DNA of 64,000 nt from Actinoplanes italicus (GCF_003001815.1 NZ_PVMZ01000008.1:372001-436000); one strand, 5' to 3'. Counted from the stretch's first letter, positions 33,581-42,268 are shown. Numbers and translations are program-made. Notes: generated by a model not told the origin, from the sequence alone.

Positions 33581-34297
33581 ATGTCGGCCGATCCCGTGGA
33601 AGTCGCCGCTCGCCTCGTCGGTGAGCGATTCCCGCACGCACACGCCGCGTTCCTCGGCGGCAGTTCGCCGACCGCCCGCCGCACCCCGTGGTCCGACCTG
33701 GACATCGTGGTCGTCCTGGACGGGCCGCCGGCACCGTTCCGGGAGACCCTGCGCCACTCCGGTCAACTCGTCGAGTGGTTCGTGCAGACTCCGGGCTCGC
33801 TTCGGCATTACTGGCGGCACGACACCGTACGACGGCGCACTCCACTGCTGCGGATGGTCGCCGAGGGCGTGATCCTGACCAGTACCGACGGCGCCGCCGA
33901 GGGCTACCGCGCCCGGGCCTGTGCGCTGCTCGCCGCCGGGCCCGCCGCACCGACCGCCACCACCGTCGACATGCAGCGCTATCTGGTCACCGACCTGGTC
34001 GACGATCTGCGCGGCTGTTCCGATCCGGTGGAGATCTCCTATCTCGCGGCGACACTGGTGCTCGCCGCCTCCGACCTGCTGCTGCTCGCCGGGAACCGCT
34101 GGTCGGCGCGAGGCAAGTGGCTGCCTCGCCGGCTGGCTGAGATCGACCCCGAACTGCCGGGCCGGCTCGCGGCCGCACAGCAGACCGTCCTGGCCGACCG
34201 GGAGCCTCTCGTGGCGGCGGTCCTGGCCGTGCTGCACCGGGTCGGCGGCCCGCTTCAGGAGGGTTTCCGGCTCGAGGGCGAGGATCCGAGCCGATAA
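33581..34297 (+). CDS. nucleotidyltransferase-fold protein
   Basis: A 238-residue cytoplasmic protein with the polymerase-beta-type signature AAFLGGSSPTARRTPWSDLDIVVVLD (GGS...SDxD), followed by a third acidic position near QLVEWFV. The C-terminal half is helical. It may adenylylate a small molecule, as aminoglycoside nucleotidyltransferases do, or be a MNT-type toxin-antitoxin relative; no antitoxin partner is adjacent. The ATG at 33581 is used; a TTG three codons earlier is possible. Confidence 0.75.
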   Translation: MSADPVEVAARLVGERFPHAHAAFLGGSSPTARRTPWSDLDIVVVLDGPPAPFRETLRHSGQLVEWFVQTPGSLRHYWRHDTVRRRTPLLRMVAEGVILTSTDGAAEGYRARACALLAAGPAAPTATTVDMQRYLVTDLVDDLRGCSDPVEISYLAATLVLAASDLLLLAGNRWSARGKWLPRRLAEIDPELPGRLAAAQQTVLADREPLVAAVLAVLHRVGGPLQEGFRLEGEDPSR

Positions 34298-34318
34298 TTT
34301 TCCGCCGTCATTGCGAAA

Positions 34319-34399
34319 GCTCCGGGTACGCAGAGTCATGTCGCCGATCAAAGCGACGCTCCACAGTGCACGAATCACCTGCGTGAACCCGGAGCTTCA
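34319..34399. other. 81-base structured element with nested stems
   Basis: AAGCTCCGGGT (34319-34329) pairs with ACCCGGAGCTT (34389-34399), and ACGCAG (34330-34335) with CTGCGT (34381-34386), leaving a two-base bulge. Inside, GTCGC and GCGAC form a further five-base stem. It starts 22 bases after a stop codon. It could be a complex terminator, a structured RNA or a small mobile relic with inverted ends. The surrounding 34298-34596 stretch has no gene. Confidence 0.5.
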
Positions 34400-34465
34400 G
34401 TACCGCGCCGGAATGCCCCCAGTGGGATTGATCACTCTCAGTAGTGACAAACCGAAGTCACATCG

Positions 34466-34479
34466 TCACTTTAAAGTGA
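34466..34479. promoter_or_regulatory. perfect 14-bp palindrome upstream of the YbaB gene
   Basis: TCACTTTAAAGTGA is exactly self-complementary and sits in an AT-rich island about 120 bases before the start of the YbaB-like gene. GTGAC and GTCAC pair just upstream (34444-34460). It is probably an operator or part of the promoter. Confidence 0.5.
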
Positions 34480-34596
34480 GCTATTTCGATAGGTCTCTCT
34501 TTTCGTGTGCGTTACGAAGTTACCGGAATACGCAACGTCGCCGATCTTGGGTATTCTCACGTCCGCCCCCCTGTCGCGGCGAACGGAGGAACACCC

Positions 34597-34935
34597 GTGA
34601 CTGAAACCACTGATCAAGCCGCCGACCCCAACCTGCGCAACGACCTCGAAGACATCTACGGCCGGTATGAGGAACTTCGTTCCGGTGTGGACGAACTTCA
34701 GCGCAGCGTCGCCACGATGCAGGTCAGCGCCGAATCCGAGACCGGCGAGATCCGGGCCACTGTGGACGCTGACGGACTTCTCATCGACCTCCGGCTCAAC
34801 CCGGACGCCTGCAGGGAATGGTCCCCCGAAACCCTCGCCCGCGTGATCGTGGAAACCGTTCAGCACGCATCCGCCGGCAAATCCCGGCAGATCGAACAAC
34901 TGGTCACCAATCACCGCTCCAACGAGGACGCATAA
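34597..34935 (+). CDS. YbaB/EbfC-family nucleoid-associated protein
   Basis: A 112-residue helical protein: LRNDLEDIYGRYEELRSGVDELQRSVATMQVSAES, then GEIRATVDADGLLIDLRLNP and WSPETLARVIVETVQHASAGKSRQIEQLV. This is the YbaB/EbfC pattern, a dimeric DNA-binding fold. Actinobacteria carry several copies, some near type VII secretion genes; none is nearby here. The GTG at 34597 has GGAGGA six bases upstream. It ends before a strong bidirectional terminator shared with dnaB. Confidence 0.78.
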   Translation: MTETTDQAADPNLRNDLEDIYGRYEELRSGVDELQRSVATMQVSAESETGEIRATVDADGLLIDLRLNPDACREWSPETLARVIVETVQHASAGKSRQIEQLVTNHRSNEDA

Positions 34936-34946
34936 CGCCGCTTCAT

Positions 34947-35007
34947 GTCCGGCTGGCTGTCACCGCTGTCTCGAGACGGTCGAGACAGCGGTGAGAACCA
35001 GCCGGAC
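34947..35007. terminator. bidirectional terminator between YbaB gene and dnaB
   Basis: GTCCGGCTGG (34947-34956) pairs with CCAGCCGGAC (34998-35007), and CACCGCTGTCTCGA (34961-34974) pairs with TCGAGACAGCGGTG (34980-34993) around a five-base loop. It lies between two convergent genes. A run of four A follows on the plus strand. Confidence 0.85.
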
Positions 35008-35016
35008 AAAAGCCGT

Positions 35017-36471
35017 TCAGATGGCCATGTCGACGAAGCGGGAGAGGTGCAACTGCGCCGCCACTGTGATGGTGTCGGTGGGGCCGTTACGGTGCTTGGC
35101 CACGATGAAGTCGGCCTCGCCCGCGCGCGGTGACTCCTTGTCGTAGTAGTCGTCACGGTGGAGCAGGATCACCACGTCGGCGTCCTGCTCGATGGAGCCG
35201 GACTCACGAAGGTCGGACAGCTGAGGGCGCTTGTCGGTGCGCTGCTCAGGACCACGGTTCAGCTGACTCACGCCGATCACCGGGCACTCGATCTCCTTGG
35301 CCAGCAGCTTGAGACCACGGGACAGCTCCGAGACCTCCTGCTGACGGCTCTCGGTCTTCTTCGGCGAGGACATCAGCTGGAGATAGTCGATGACCAGCAG
35401 CCTGAGGTTGTGACGCTGCTTGAGCCGGCGCGCCTTCGCCCGGATCTCCATCAGGTTCATGTTGGGCGTGTCGTCGACGAAGATCGGCGCCTGACTGATC
35501 TCGCCCATCCGCCGGGCCAGTTTGGTCCAGTCGTCGTCGGAGAGCTGGCCGGAGCGCAGCGTGTGCAGCGGCACCCTGGCCTCGGCGGAGAGCAGACGCA
35601 TGACCATCTCGATCTTGCTCATTTCGAGCGAGAAGATGGCGCTGGCGTGACCGTGCTGGATCGCCGCGTTCCGGGCGAAGTCCATGCTGGCGGTCGACTT
35701 ACCGAGACCGGGACGACCGGCCACGATGATCAGCTGACCGGCGTGCAGGCCGTTGAGCAGACGGTCGAGGTCGGCGAATCCGGTCGGGACGCCGGTCATG
35801 ACGCCACCGGACGCGCCGACCGCCTCGATCTCGTCGAGGGTGGGCTGGAGCATGTCGCCGAGGGCCGCGAAGTCTTCGCTGACGCGTTTCTCGGTGACGT
35901 CGTAGATCGCCTGCTGGGCCAGGTCGACGATGTCGTCGACGTCACGGCCGCCGTTGCCGCCCGTGCCGTAACCCAGCTGGACGATCTTGGTGCCCGCCTC
36001 GACCAGGCGGCGCAGGATGGCACGCTCGGAGACGATTCGGGCGTAGTAGGAGGCGTTCGCCGCGGTCGGCACGCTCTCGATCAGGGTGTGCAGGTACGGC
36101 ACGCCGCCGACCCGCTGCAGATCACCCGAGTCGGCCAGCGCGGCGGCCACCGTCAGTGCGTCGGCAGGCTCACCACGGCCGTACAGGTTGAGGATGACGT
36201 CGAAGATCGTGGCGTGCACCGGACGATAGAAGTCGTTGACCTTGAGGATCTCGACCACGTCGGCGATCGCATCCTTGGACAGCAGCATGCCGCCGAGCAC
36301 GCCCTGCTCGGCCGCGACATCCTGCGGCGGCGCCTTGTCGAACTGACCGCCGTCCGATCCACCACCGCCCTTGCCGCCGCCTCCGCCGCCACCGCCGGTG
36401 AAGTTCCCACCGCCGCCACCGGGCTGGGACGGTGGCCGCGACTCAGGCCTCGCGTCGTCGGTGATCGACAC
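35017..36471 (-). CDS. dnaB: replicative DNA helicase DnaB
   Basis: The hexameric helicase that unwinds the replication fork. Of 484 residues, about 45-150 form the DnaB N-terminal (primase-binding) domain (PPQDVAAEQGVLGGMLLSKDAI). The RecA-like core has Walker A VAGRPGLGKST (about residue 250), Walker B LLVIDYLQLM, VSQLNRGPEQR and the C-terminal ADFIVAKHRNGPTDTI. There is no intein. The first 40 residues hold an unusual poly-Gly run (PGGGGGNFTGGGGGGGG). The start is a GTG at 36471. A cluster of DnaA-box-like sites lies upstream. It is divergent from a giant disordered protein gene. Confidence 0.97.
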   Translation of the reverse strand: MSITDDARPESRPPSQPGGGGGNFTGGGGGGGGKGGGGSDGGQFDKAPPQDVAAEQGVLGGMLLSKDAIADVVEILKVNDFYRPVHATIFDVILNLYGRGEPADALTVAAALADSGDLQRVGGVPYLHTLIESVPTAANASYYARIVSERAILRRLVEAGTKIVQLGYGTGGNGGRDVDDIVDLAQQAIYDVTEKRVSEDFAALGDMLQPTLDEIEAVGASGGVMTGVPTGFADLDRLLNGLHAGQLIIVAGRPGLGKSTASMDFARNAAIQHGHASAIFSLEMSKIEMVMRLLSAEARVPLHTLRSGQLSDDDWTKLARRMGEISQAPIFVDDTPNMNLMEIRAKARRLKQRHNLRLLVIDYLQLMSSPKKTESRQQEVSELSRGLKLLAKEIECPVIGVSQLNRGPEQRTDKRPQLSDLRESGSIEQDADVVILLHRDDYYDKESPRAGEADFIVAKHRNGPTDTITVAAQLHLSRFVDMAI

Positions 36472-36645
36472 CGGTTTCCCCCTCTACTCGGCCATGGCCG
36501 CCTCGAAAATCGGACCGTCCCGGACAACCCCTTCGACTGATCCCGGACCGGATTCAGTGCTTCGTTCCGATCAAAGTCCGCTTGTGAGGCTGGACCACTG
36601 TACGAATCCCGTTGCCACCAGCCCAACTGCCGCGGTGGATGAGCC

Positions 36646-36723
36646 TCTGGACAACCTGTGGACATCTCCGGTGACTCCTGTGGGTAGCCCTGTGCACACC
36701 GTGTGGATAACTCTTGGGGACAA
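36646..36723. promoter_or_regulatory. cluster of DnaA-box-like sites in the dnaB leader
   Basis: One perfect box, TGTGGATAA (36702-36710, complement TTATCCACA), lies with TCTGGACAA (36646), TGTGGACAT (36657) and TGGGGACAA (36715), each one base off TGTGGACAA. Two weaker sites are TGTGGGTAG (36679) and TGTGCACAC (36691). All point the same way. They lie 175-250 bases before dnaB, in the 36472-36894 stretch that holds no gene. DnaA control of dnaB, or a DnaA-titrating cluster, is possible. Confidence 0.5.
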
Positions 36724-36894
36724 CCAACCCGAGCAGGGGATTCGTCATTCCTGCCTGTGGAGGGCAGAAACAGTTCAGGATCAGCGGAAATACCGACTCC
36801 CGTGAGCAAGCCGTCGCACTGAGGCGTTGCGGTTCCGCTTCGGGCACGTCACCCTTTTCAGGTGGACCAACGGGAGTGGGACTACGGGACCCGC

Positions 36895-39800
36895 ATGTCG
36901 CGCCCTCGGCGCGCTGCGGGATCTTGGCCCACCCGTGAATCGGAGCCCGAGGAACCGGAGTCCCGTTGGTCGTCCCTGACCGACACCGGAAGCATGGCTC
37001 CGAGCGACGAGGCACTCGCCTGGCAGCGCCGTGCCGACGACTGGGCACAGCAGGCCGAGGTCGAGCCTTACAACGGTGGCGGCGGCCAGGCCATCGAGCC
37101 GGCCAACCGGTGGTCCTCCGAGGTCACCACCACCGGCCGCCCGACCTTCCCGGCCGACGGCGTCGGCTGGCGCACCGAGACCGCCGAGTGGCGGGCCACC
37201 GGGGCACGCTGGCGGCAGACCACCGAGTGGCGTTCGGCCACCGGCTCGCACGTCTGGCGGTCCACCACCGAGGCCTGGCGCTCCGAGGACGAGGCCGCCC
37301 AGGAACGGGAGAAGCCGTCCATCCCGGGTACCGCGTGGGAGACCGGCTCGGAGAGCGACGCCGCCACTCCGTCCTGGCGGCGGTCCGCCCCCGAGACCCC
37401 GTCGTGGCGGCAGCCCGAGCCCGACCCGCCGTCCTGGCGGCAGTCCGAGCCGGAGGCACCCTCCTGGAGGCGGAACGACCCGGACACGTCGTCGTCCTGG
37501 CAGCGCCGCTCCGACCTTCCGGCCGCGACCACCCCGGTCGAGCAGACCCCGTCCTGGCGGCAGCCGTCCGCCCCGACACCGTCCGCCCAGACACCGTCCT
37601 GGCAGCAGCCGTCCACCCAGACGCCCTCCGCCCAGACTCCTTCCTGGCAGCAGCCCCAGCAGACACCGTCGTGGCAGCAGCCGTCCACGCAGACACCGTC
37701 GTGGCAGCAGGAACCGGCAGCCCAGACACCGTCCTGGCAGCAGCCCCAGCAGACGCCCTCCTGGCAGCAACCGTCCGCACCGGCGCAGTCCCGGCGCCGC
37801 GGCGCCGACACCGGATCCTGGTCCACCGCGGCGGCCTCCGGCCCGGCATGGTCGGACCGTCCGGGCCCGGGCGACGGCCGTCCCGGTCCGGGGGAGAACA
37901 CCACCGGACTGACCCGCTGGGAACGCACCGAGGCGCCCGGCTGGCAGCGATCGCCCGCTGAGGACGCCCGGCACCTGGTCCGTGACGACGACCGTGCCGC
38001 CTGGAACAGGGATGCCGGTTACACCGATCGTGCGGGTTACGGCGAGCGGCCGACCCGTGCCGGCCGCCGGCGGGCCGCTGAGAATCAGGCCGCGCCCTCC
38101 GGTGGCTCCGGCTGGTCGAGCGGCGCGGACGACGACTGGGCCGGGCACACCGACACCGGCAGCATTCCGGTCTTCGACGACCGGGAGGACGCTCCGGAGG
38201 CTCCGGCCTGGGGTGCGCGCTCCGAGGCTCCGTCGCGCCGTGACCGGCGTCGGCAGGCGGAGGAGTCCCGTCCCGAACCGCCGCGGGCCGAGCCCGGTGG
38301 ACGCCGCGGTTCTCAGGGCGGACGGCAGCCTCGCTACAACGCCAACCCGACCAACTGGCGCGAGGACACCGCGTCGTGGGACGCCGAGCAGGACACCAGC
38401 AACTGGACACGCGACCCCGACACCGGCCAGTGGAGCCGTGCCGAGGACGATCCGCGCGTTCTCGCATGGCGTGCCGAGGCGGCGCGTCGCGAGGCGATGA
38501 GGGACGACGAGCCGGAGAACACCGGCCGACGGGGCCGGCGGGCCGATCCGCCCGGCGGTGTGCCCGGCGGGCCGCTGCCGAGCAGCTCGATCCCGGCCCG
38601 TGACGCCGGAGGCTCCGGCTGGGCAGCCAGCGGCCCGATGGACGACGGGCCGACCCGGCGGCGTCGGCCCGACGACCCGTACCGCACCGACGGCTTCGGT
38701 GGCGGACGTCGTCGCGCGTCCGACTCCGCGCCGCCCGAGGAACCGATCAGCTCCGAGGCCTGGCAGGCCGCGCCCGAGCCCCGGCAGACCCGGCAGAACC
38801 GCCGCATGGGCGGTGCCCCGGACGGCCGGCGACCCGGTCCGATGCCGCCGCAATGGTCCGACAACGGTGTGCCGGAGCCGCGTCGCCAGGCGTACCCGGA
38901 CGATTCTCCGGCGGAGTCTCCGCGCTGGCAGGACCCCGGTTACGGCGGTGGGCAACGTGAGCTCCCGTCCGGCGGGGGTTTCGGCCAGTCGCGTCCCGAA
39001 CAGCCGCCCCGCAGTGGCTTCGGCAGTGCCGCCCGTGAGCTGCCGGCCGGTCCGTCGGCGCCGCCGCAGCGGCCCGCCTACGGTGCCCGTGAGCTGCCGG
39101 CCGGCCCATCTGCCCAGCAGCAGCCCGGCTACGGCGCCCGGGAGTTGCCGGCCGCCCCCGCCAGTGGGCCGGCGTGGCAGGAACCGCAGCGTCCGGCGTA
39201 CGGCGGCCCTCCGCCCGGCCAGTCGTGGCTGGAGCAGGAGCGACAGCAACGTCAGGCGCCGCAGCGGCCCGCCTACGGCAGTCCGGCCGGTGGTGAGACG
39301 TCGTGGACCGACCAGGAGCGCCAGCGCCCCCAGGGAGCTCAGGGGCCGTCCTACGGCGGTTCTGGTGTGCCGTCGCAGCCGTCCGGCTACGACATGCCCT
39401 CCGAGCCCCGCCGTCCCGGCTACGGGTCCGCTCGCGCGTTACCGGCGGGCAGCTCGGCACCGGCCTCCGGCCCGGCCTGGGCGGCGCAGCAGAAACCGGT
39501 CTACGGCAACGCACCGGTGTCGTCGCCCGGTGACCCGTCGGCACGCTGGACCGATCCGCTGACCGACACGTCGTCCCGGCGCGGCCGGAACGATCGCGAC
39601 GATCCGCCACCGCCCGCCGGTGGTGGCTTCGGTGGCCGTCCGCCTCTCGCGGACTGGCTCGCCGCAGAACGCGCGGGCCGGCGTGGGGCCGGGGCCGAGT
39701 ATCGAGGCGCCGGGCAGGACGGTGAGACCGACTGGCGCCGCGAGCTGTCCCGCCAGAGCGATCTGGCCGAGGGCGAGTCCCGCCGTTACGACACGTCGGA

Positions 39801-40362
39801 CTTTCCTCCCTTTCGGCCAAGCGGTTCAGCCGCGGTCGACGGATCGGCGAATCTGGCCCTGAGCGCCACCTCGGTGATCCAGGCACCGCGTACCGCGGAC
39901 GGTGCCGGAGCGGAGGAGGACACCTCGTGGCCTCCCCGCCGGAACACCGGTGCCTTCCAGGGAACCGGCGCCTACGAGCGCCGGCCGATGGTCGGCGACT
40001 TCCCGTCGAACCGGCAGAACGACCTTCTCGACCCGGACGACGACGAGGAGCAGGAGGACCAGGAGAGCAGCCCGCTCGCCGCGGTCGGTTACACCGTCGT
40101 CTGGTACGGCGTGCCGGTCGTACTCTTCGTGGCGGGCATCTTCCTGCTCAACAGCGGCCAGCGCGATCACGCCCTGGAGACGCTCGCCGACGCCGCGCCG
40201 GAGTTCGGCATCTCGCTGGCGTTGAGCATGCTGGTCGCCTACGGCCTGCGTACAGCCACGACCGCCTGGAAGTCGGCGAGCGTGGGCCTGGCCGCGGCCG
40301 TGGTCGGCGGCGGTCTCGCCACCGTGCTGTCCTCCGCCATCACCGGCAACAGCCTCAGCTGA
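36895..40362 (+). CDS. giant disordered Trp/Gln/Pro/Ser-rich protein with C-terminal membrane domain
   Basis: About 1,155 residues, with no family recognised. Residues 1-1050 are low-complexity. Residues 156-300 hold eleven PSW units, many as TPSWQQP, separated by Gln/Thr/Ala/Pro spacers. Residues about 700-760 carry three copies of ARELPA with YGA/PAYG motifs. A strongly acidic stretch (LDPDDDEEQEDQESS) precedes three membrane helices at about 1065-1090, 1105-1128 and 1133-1152. The ATG at 36895 is chosen; a GTG at 36862 is in frame. It is divergent from dnaB and convergent with rplI. It may be a membrane-tethered scaffold with Trp as sticker residues, which is speculative. Confidence 0.75.
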   Translation: MSRPRRAAGSWPTRESEPEEPESRWSSLTDTGSMAPSDEALAWQRRADDWAQQAEVEPYNGGGGQAIEPANRWSSEVTTTGRPTFPADGVGWRTETAEWRATGARWRQTTEWRSATGSHVWRSTTEAWRSEDEAAQEREKPSIPGTAWETGSESDAATPSWRRSAPETPSWRQPEPDPPSWRQSEPEAPSWRRNDPDTSSSWQRRSDLPAATTPVEQTPSWRQPSAPTPSAQTPSWQQPSTQTPSAQTPSWQQPQQTPSWQQPSTQTPSWQQEPAAQTPSWQQPQQTPSWQQPSAPAQSRRRGADTGSWSTAAASGPAWSDRPGPGDGRPGPGENTTGLTRWERTEAPGWQRSPAEDARHLVRDDDRAAWNRDAGYTDRAGYGERPTRAGRRRAAENQAAPSGGSGWSSGADDDWAGHTDTGSIPVFDDREDAPEAPAWGARSEAPSRRDRRRQAEESRPEPPRAEPGGRRGSQGGRQPRYNANPTNWREDTASWDAEQDTSNWTRDPDTGQWSRAEDDPRVLAWRAEAARREAMRDDEPENTGRRGRRADPPGGVPGGPLPSSSIPARDAGGSGWAASGPMDDGPTRRRRPDDPYRTDGFGGGRRRASDSAPPEEPISSEAWQAAPEPRQTRQNRRMGGAPDGRRPGPMPPQWSDNGVPEPRRQAYPDDSPAESPRWQDPGYGGGQRELPSGGGFGQSRPEQPPRSGFGSAARELPAGPSAPPQRPAYGARELPAGPSAQQQPGYGARELPAAPASGPAWQEPQRPAYGGPPPGQSWLEQERQQRQAPQRPAYGSPAGGETSWTDQERQRPQGAQGPSYGGSGVPSQPSGYDMPSEPRRPGYGSARALPAGSSAPASGPAWAAQQKPVYGNAPVSSPGDPSARWTDPLTDTSSRRGRNDRDDPPPPAGGGFGGRPPLADWLAAERAGRRGAGAEYRGAGQDGETDWRRELSRQSDLAEGESRRYDTSDFPPFRPSGSAAVDGSANLALSATSVIQAPRTADGAGAEEDTSWPPRRNTGAFQGTGAYERRPMVGDFPSNRQNDLLDPDDDEEQEDQESSPLAAVGYTVVWYGVPVVLFVAGIFLLNSGQRDHALETLADAAPEFGISLALSMLVAYGLRTATTAWKSASVGLAAAVVGGGLATVLSSAITGNSLS

Positions 40363-40369
40363 AAACGAG

Positions 40370-40403
40370 AACGGCGCGCCGGGCAGAAGCCCAGCGCGCC
40401 GTT
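40370..40403. terminator. bidirectional terminator between the giant gene and rplI
   Basis: AACGGCGCGC (40370-40379) pairs with GCGCGCCGTT (40394-40403); inside, GGGC and GCCC pair around AGAA. A run of A precedes and TTT follows, so it can serve both convergent genes. Confidence 0.85.
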
Positions 40404-40421
40404 TCGGCGTAGTACGAACGA

Positions 40422-40871
40422 CTACTTAGCGGCCACCACGTTCACGGGGAACGTTGCGGTCACCTCGGGGTGCAGCTTGACCTGGACGTTGTACGAGCCC
40501 GTGGTCTTGATGTGACCCGGGAGCTCGAGACGACGACGGTCGAGAGCCGGGCCGCCGGCGGTCTTGACCGCGTCGACGATCTCGGCCGGGGTGATCGAGC
40601 CGAACAGACGGCCACCGTTGCCGGAGCGCGCCTTCAGCGTGACCTTGAGGCCGGCCAGCTGGCCCTTGACCTCGTTGGCCTGGCCCAGGTCACGGATCTC
40701 ACGAGCCTCGCGGGCCCGCTTGATCACGACGACCTGCTTCTCGGCGCCCTTGGTCCACTGGATCGCGAACCCCTGCGGGAGCAGGTAGTTGCGGCCGTAA
40801 CCGTTCTTCACCTCGACGATGTCGCCGGGGGTGCCGAGGCCGGAAACTTCCTGCGTGAGGATGATCTTCAT
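40422..40871 (-). CDS. rplI: 50S ribosomal protein L9
   Basis: L9 bridges domains of the large ribosomal subunit near the L1 stalk. The 149-residue product has the N-terminal domain [36 protein letters not shown], the long connecting helix (residues about 45-75) and a C-terminal domain ending in [12 protein letters not shown]. It is the last gene of rpsF-ssb-rpsR-rplI, 14 bases after rpsR. Confidence 0.97.
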   Translation of the reverse strand: MKIILTQEVSGLGTPGDIVEVKNGYGRNYLLPQGFAIQWTKGAEKQVVVIKRAREAREIRDLGQANEVKGQLAGLKVTLKARSGNGGRLFGSITPAEIVDAVKTAGGPALDRRRLELPGHIKTTGSYNVQVKLHPEVTATFPVNVVAAK

Positions 40872-40885
40872 CTCGGTGCCCCCTC

Positions 40886-41125
40886 TCAGCGAGCCGTGGC
40901 CGTGTACGGCAGGAGCGCCATCTCGCGGGCGTTCTTGACCGCGCGGGCGATCTGACGCTGCTGCTGGGAAGTCACACCGGTGACGCGGCGGGCACGAATC
41001 TTGCCGCGGTCGGAGATGAACTTCCGCAGGAGCGCGGTGTCCTTGTAGTCGATGTAGGTGATCCCGTCCTTGTCGAGCGGGTTCACCTTCTTCTTCGGCT
41101 TGCGAAGCGCAGCGGCCTTAGCCAT
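40886..41125 (-). CDS. rpsR: 30S ribosomal protein S18
   Basis: S18 binds S6 on the 30S platform. The 79-residue product shows [64 protein letters not shown], a typical S18. There is no CxxC zinc motif, so this is the zinc-free form. The gene lies between ssb and rplI. Confidence 0.97.
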   Translation of the reverse strand: MAKAAALRKPKKKVNPLDKDGITYIDYKDTALLRKFISDRGKIRARRVTGVTSQQQRQIARAVKNAREMALLPYTATAR

Positions 41126-41165
41126 TGCTCAAACTCCTGTTGATGATCGGGAAGCCCGGGTGGGC

Positions 41166-41756
41166 TCAGAAGGGAGGCTCATCGTCGCCGAACGAGGAGT
41201 TGCCGCCGCCCCCACCGGAGCGGCCGCCGGAGGCCGGAGCAGCCGTGGACCAGGGGTCGTCGAAGTCGTTGCTGTTGCCCCGACCGCCGCCGCCACTGTT
41301 GTTGTTGCCGCCACTGAACTGCCTGTTGCCACCGCCACCACCGGAGCCGTAACCGCCCCCGGAGTTGCCGAAGCCACCGCCGCCGCCGGAACGGACCGCC
41401 TTTTGCACCGTCGCCGTGGCGTAGCGCAGAGAGGGACCGATCTCGTCGACCTCGAGTTCGTAGGAGGAACGCTTCTCGCCCTCTTTGGTCTCGTAAGACC
41501 GCTGACGCAGCCGGCCCTGCACGATCACCCGGGCGCCGCGCTGCAGCGACTGGACGACGTGCTCGGCGGCCTCACGCCAGATGTTGCAGGTGAGGAAGAG
41601 TGCCTCGCCGTCTTTCCACTCGCCGCTCTGCCGGTCCAGCGTCCGCGGCGTCGAGGCGATGCGGAACGAGGCGACACCCGCGCCCGAGTTGGTGTAACGC
41701 ATCTCAGGGTCGTTGACCAGGTTGCCAACGACCGTGATTACGGTTTCTCCAGCCAT
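41166..41756 (-). CDS. ssb: single-stranded DNA-binding protein
   Basis: SSB coats single-stranded DNA in replication and repair. The 196-residue product has the OB fold ([83 protein letters not shown]), a Gly/Asn-rich linker and the acidic tip DDEPPF that recruits partner proteins. The ATG at 41756 is preceded by GAGGAG. It is 40 bases upstream of rpsR and downstream of rpsF. Confidence 0.97.
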   Translation of the reverse strand: MAGETVITVVGNLVNDPEMRYTNSGAGVASFRIASTPRTLDRQSGEWKDGEALFLTCNIWREAAEHVVQSLQRGARVIVQGRLRQRSYETKEGEKRSSYELEVDEIGPSLRYATATVQKAVRSGGGGGFGNSGGGYGSGGGGGNRQFSGGNNNSGGGGRGNSNDFDDPWSTAAPASGGRSGGGGGNSSFGDDEPPF

Positions 41757-41822
41757 GAAACTTCTCCTCGCCGCTTCGTGTCGTTGATGCAAAGGGTCTC
41801 AGGACCCTCTGACAAAAACGGC

Positions 41823-42113
41823 TCAGCGGGTCTCGGGACGGATGACCTTGGTGCGCAGGATGGACTCGTTGAGCCGGAGCTGACGGTCCAGCTCGGCCAC
41901 GGCCTCGGGCGTCGCCTGCAGGTCAACGACCGCGTAGATGCCTTCGGCCTTCTTGTTGATCTCGAACGAGAGCCGGCGACGGCCCCAGACGTCGAGCTTC
42001 TCCACCGAGCCACCCGCGGTCCTGATCACGTTCAGGTACTGATCGAGCGACGGGGCGACGGTGCGCTCCTCGAGCGAAGGGTCGAGGATCACCATGAGTT
42101 CGTAATGACGCAA
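41823..42113 (-). CDS. rpsF: 30S ribosomal protein S6
   Basis: S6 forms a heterodimer with S18 on the small subunit. The 96-residue product starts [30 protein letters not shown], followed by [59 protein letters not shown]. The start is a rare TTG at 42113, nine bases after AGGAGGT. The leader can fold so that both this ribosome site and the start codon are paired, which suggests translational autoregulation. Confidence 0.95.
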   Translation of the reverse strand: MRHYELMVILDPSLEERTVAPSLDQYLNVIRTAGGSVEKLDVWGRRRLSFEINKKAEGIYAVVDLQATPEAVAELDRQLRLNESILRTKVIRPETR

Positions 42114-42171
42114 GACTGTCTCACCTCCTGTGGGCTGAGCGGCCACGGTCTCTCCGTGGCAGGAGGTCTTG
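42111..42171 (-). promoter_or_regulatory. rpsF leader hairpin that can hide the ribosome-binding site
   Basis: In the message, CAAGACCTCCTG (from 42171 to 42160) can pair with CAGGAGG (42130 to 42124) and then TCTTG containing the start codon, enclosing the hairpin GCCACGG-AGAGA-CCGTGGC (42142-42160; the arms share base 42160 with the outer stem). An S6:S18-binding leader that represses rpsF is established in many bacteria; whether this is one is inference. The stretch 42114-42407 otherwise contains only the terminator below. Confidence 0.55.
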
Positions 42172-42268
42172 TGTCGCTCGCAGAAGAAAGCCGTGGGACA
42201 CCTGCGCCCACGGCGAACACACTGCGAACCGAGCCAGCATACCCACGAGGGGCACGGGACCCAAAAGC

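Noticed and set aside
35017-36471. Intein in DnaB
   Set aside because: Length and continuous helicase motifs show none.
36646-36723. Possible chromosomal origin oriC
   Set aside because: DnaA-box-like sites are present but the actinobacterial oriC lies between dnaA and dnaN, neither of which is here, and no AT-rich unwinding region is seen.
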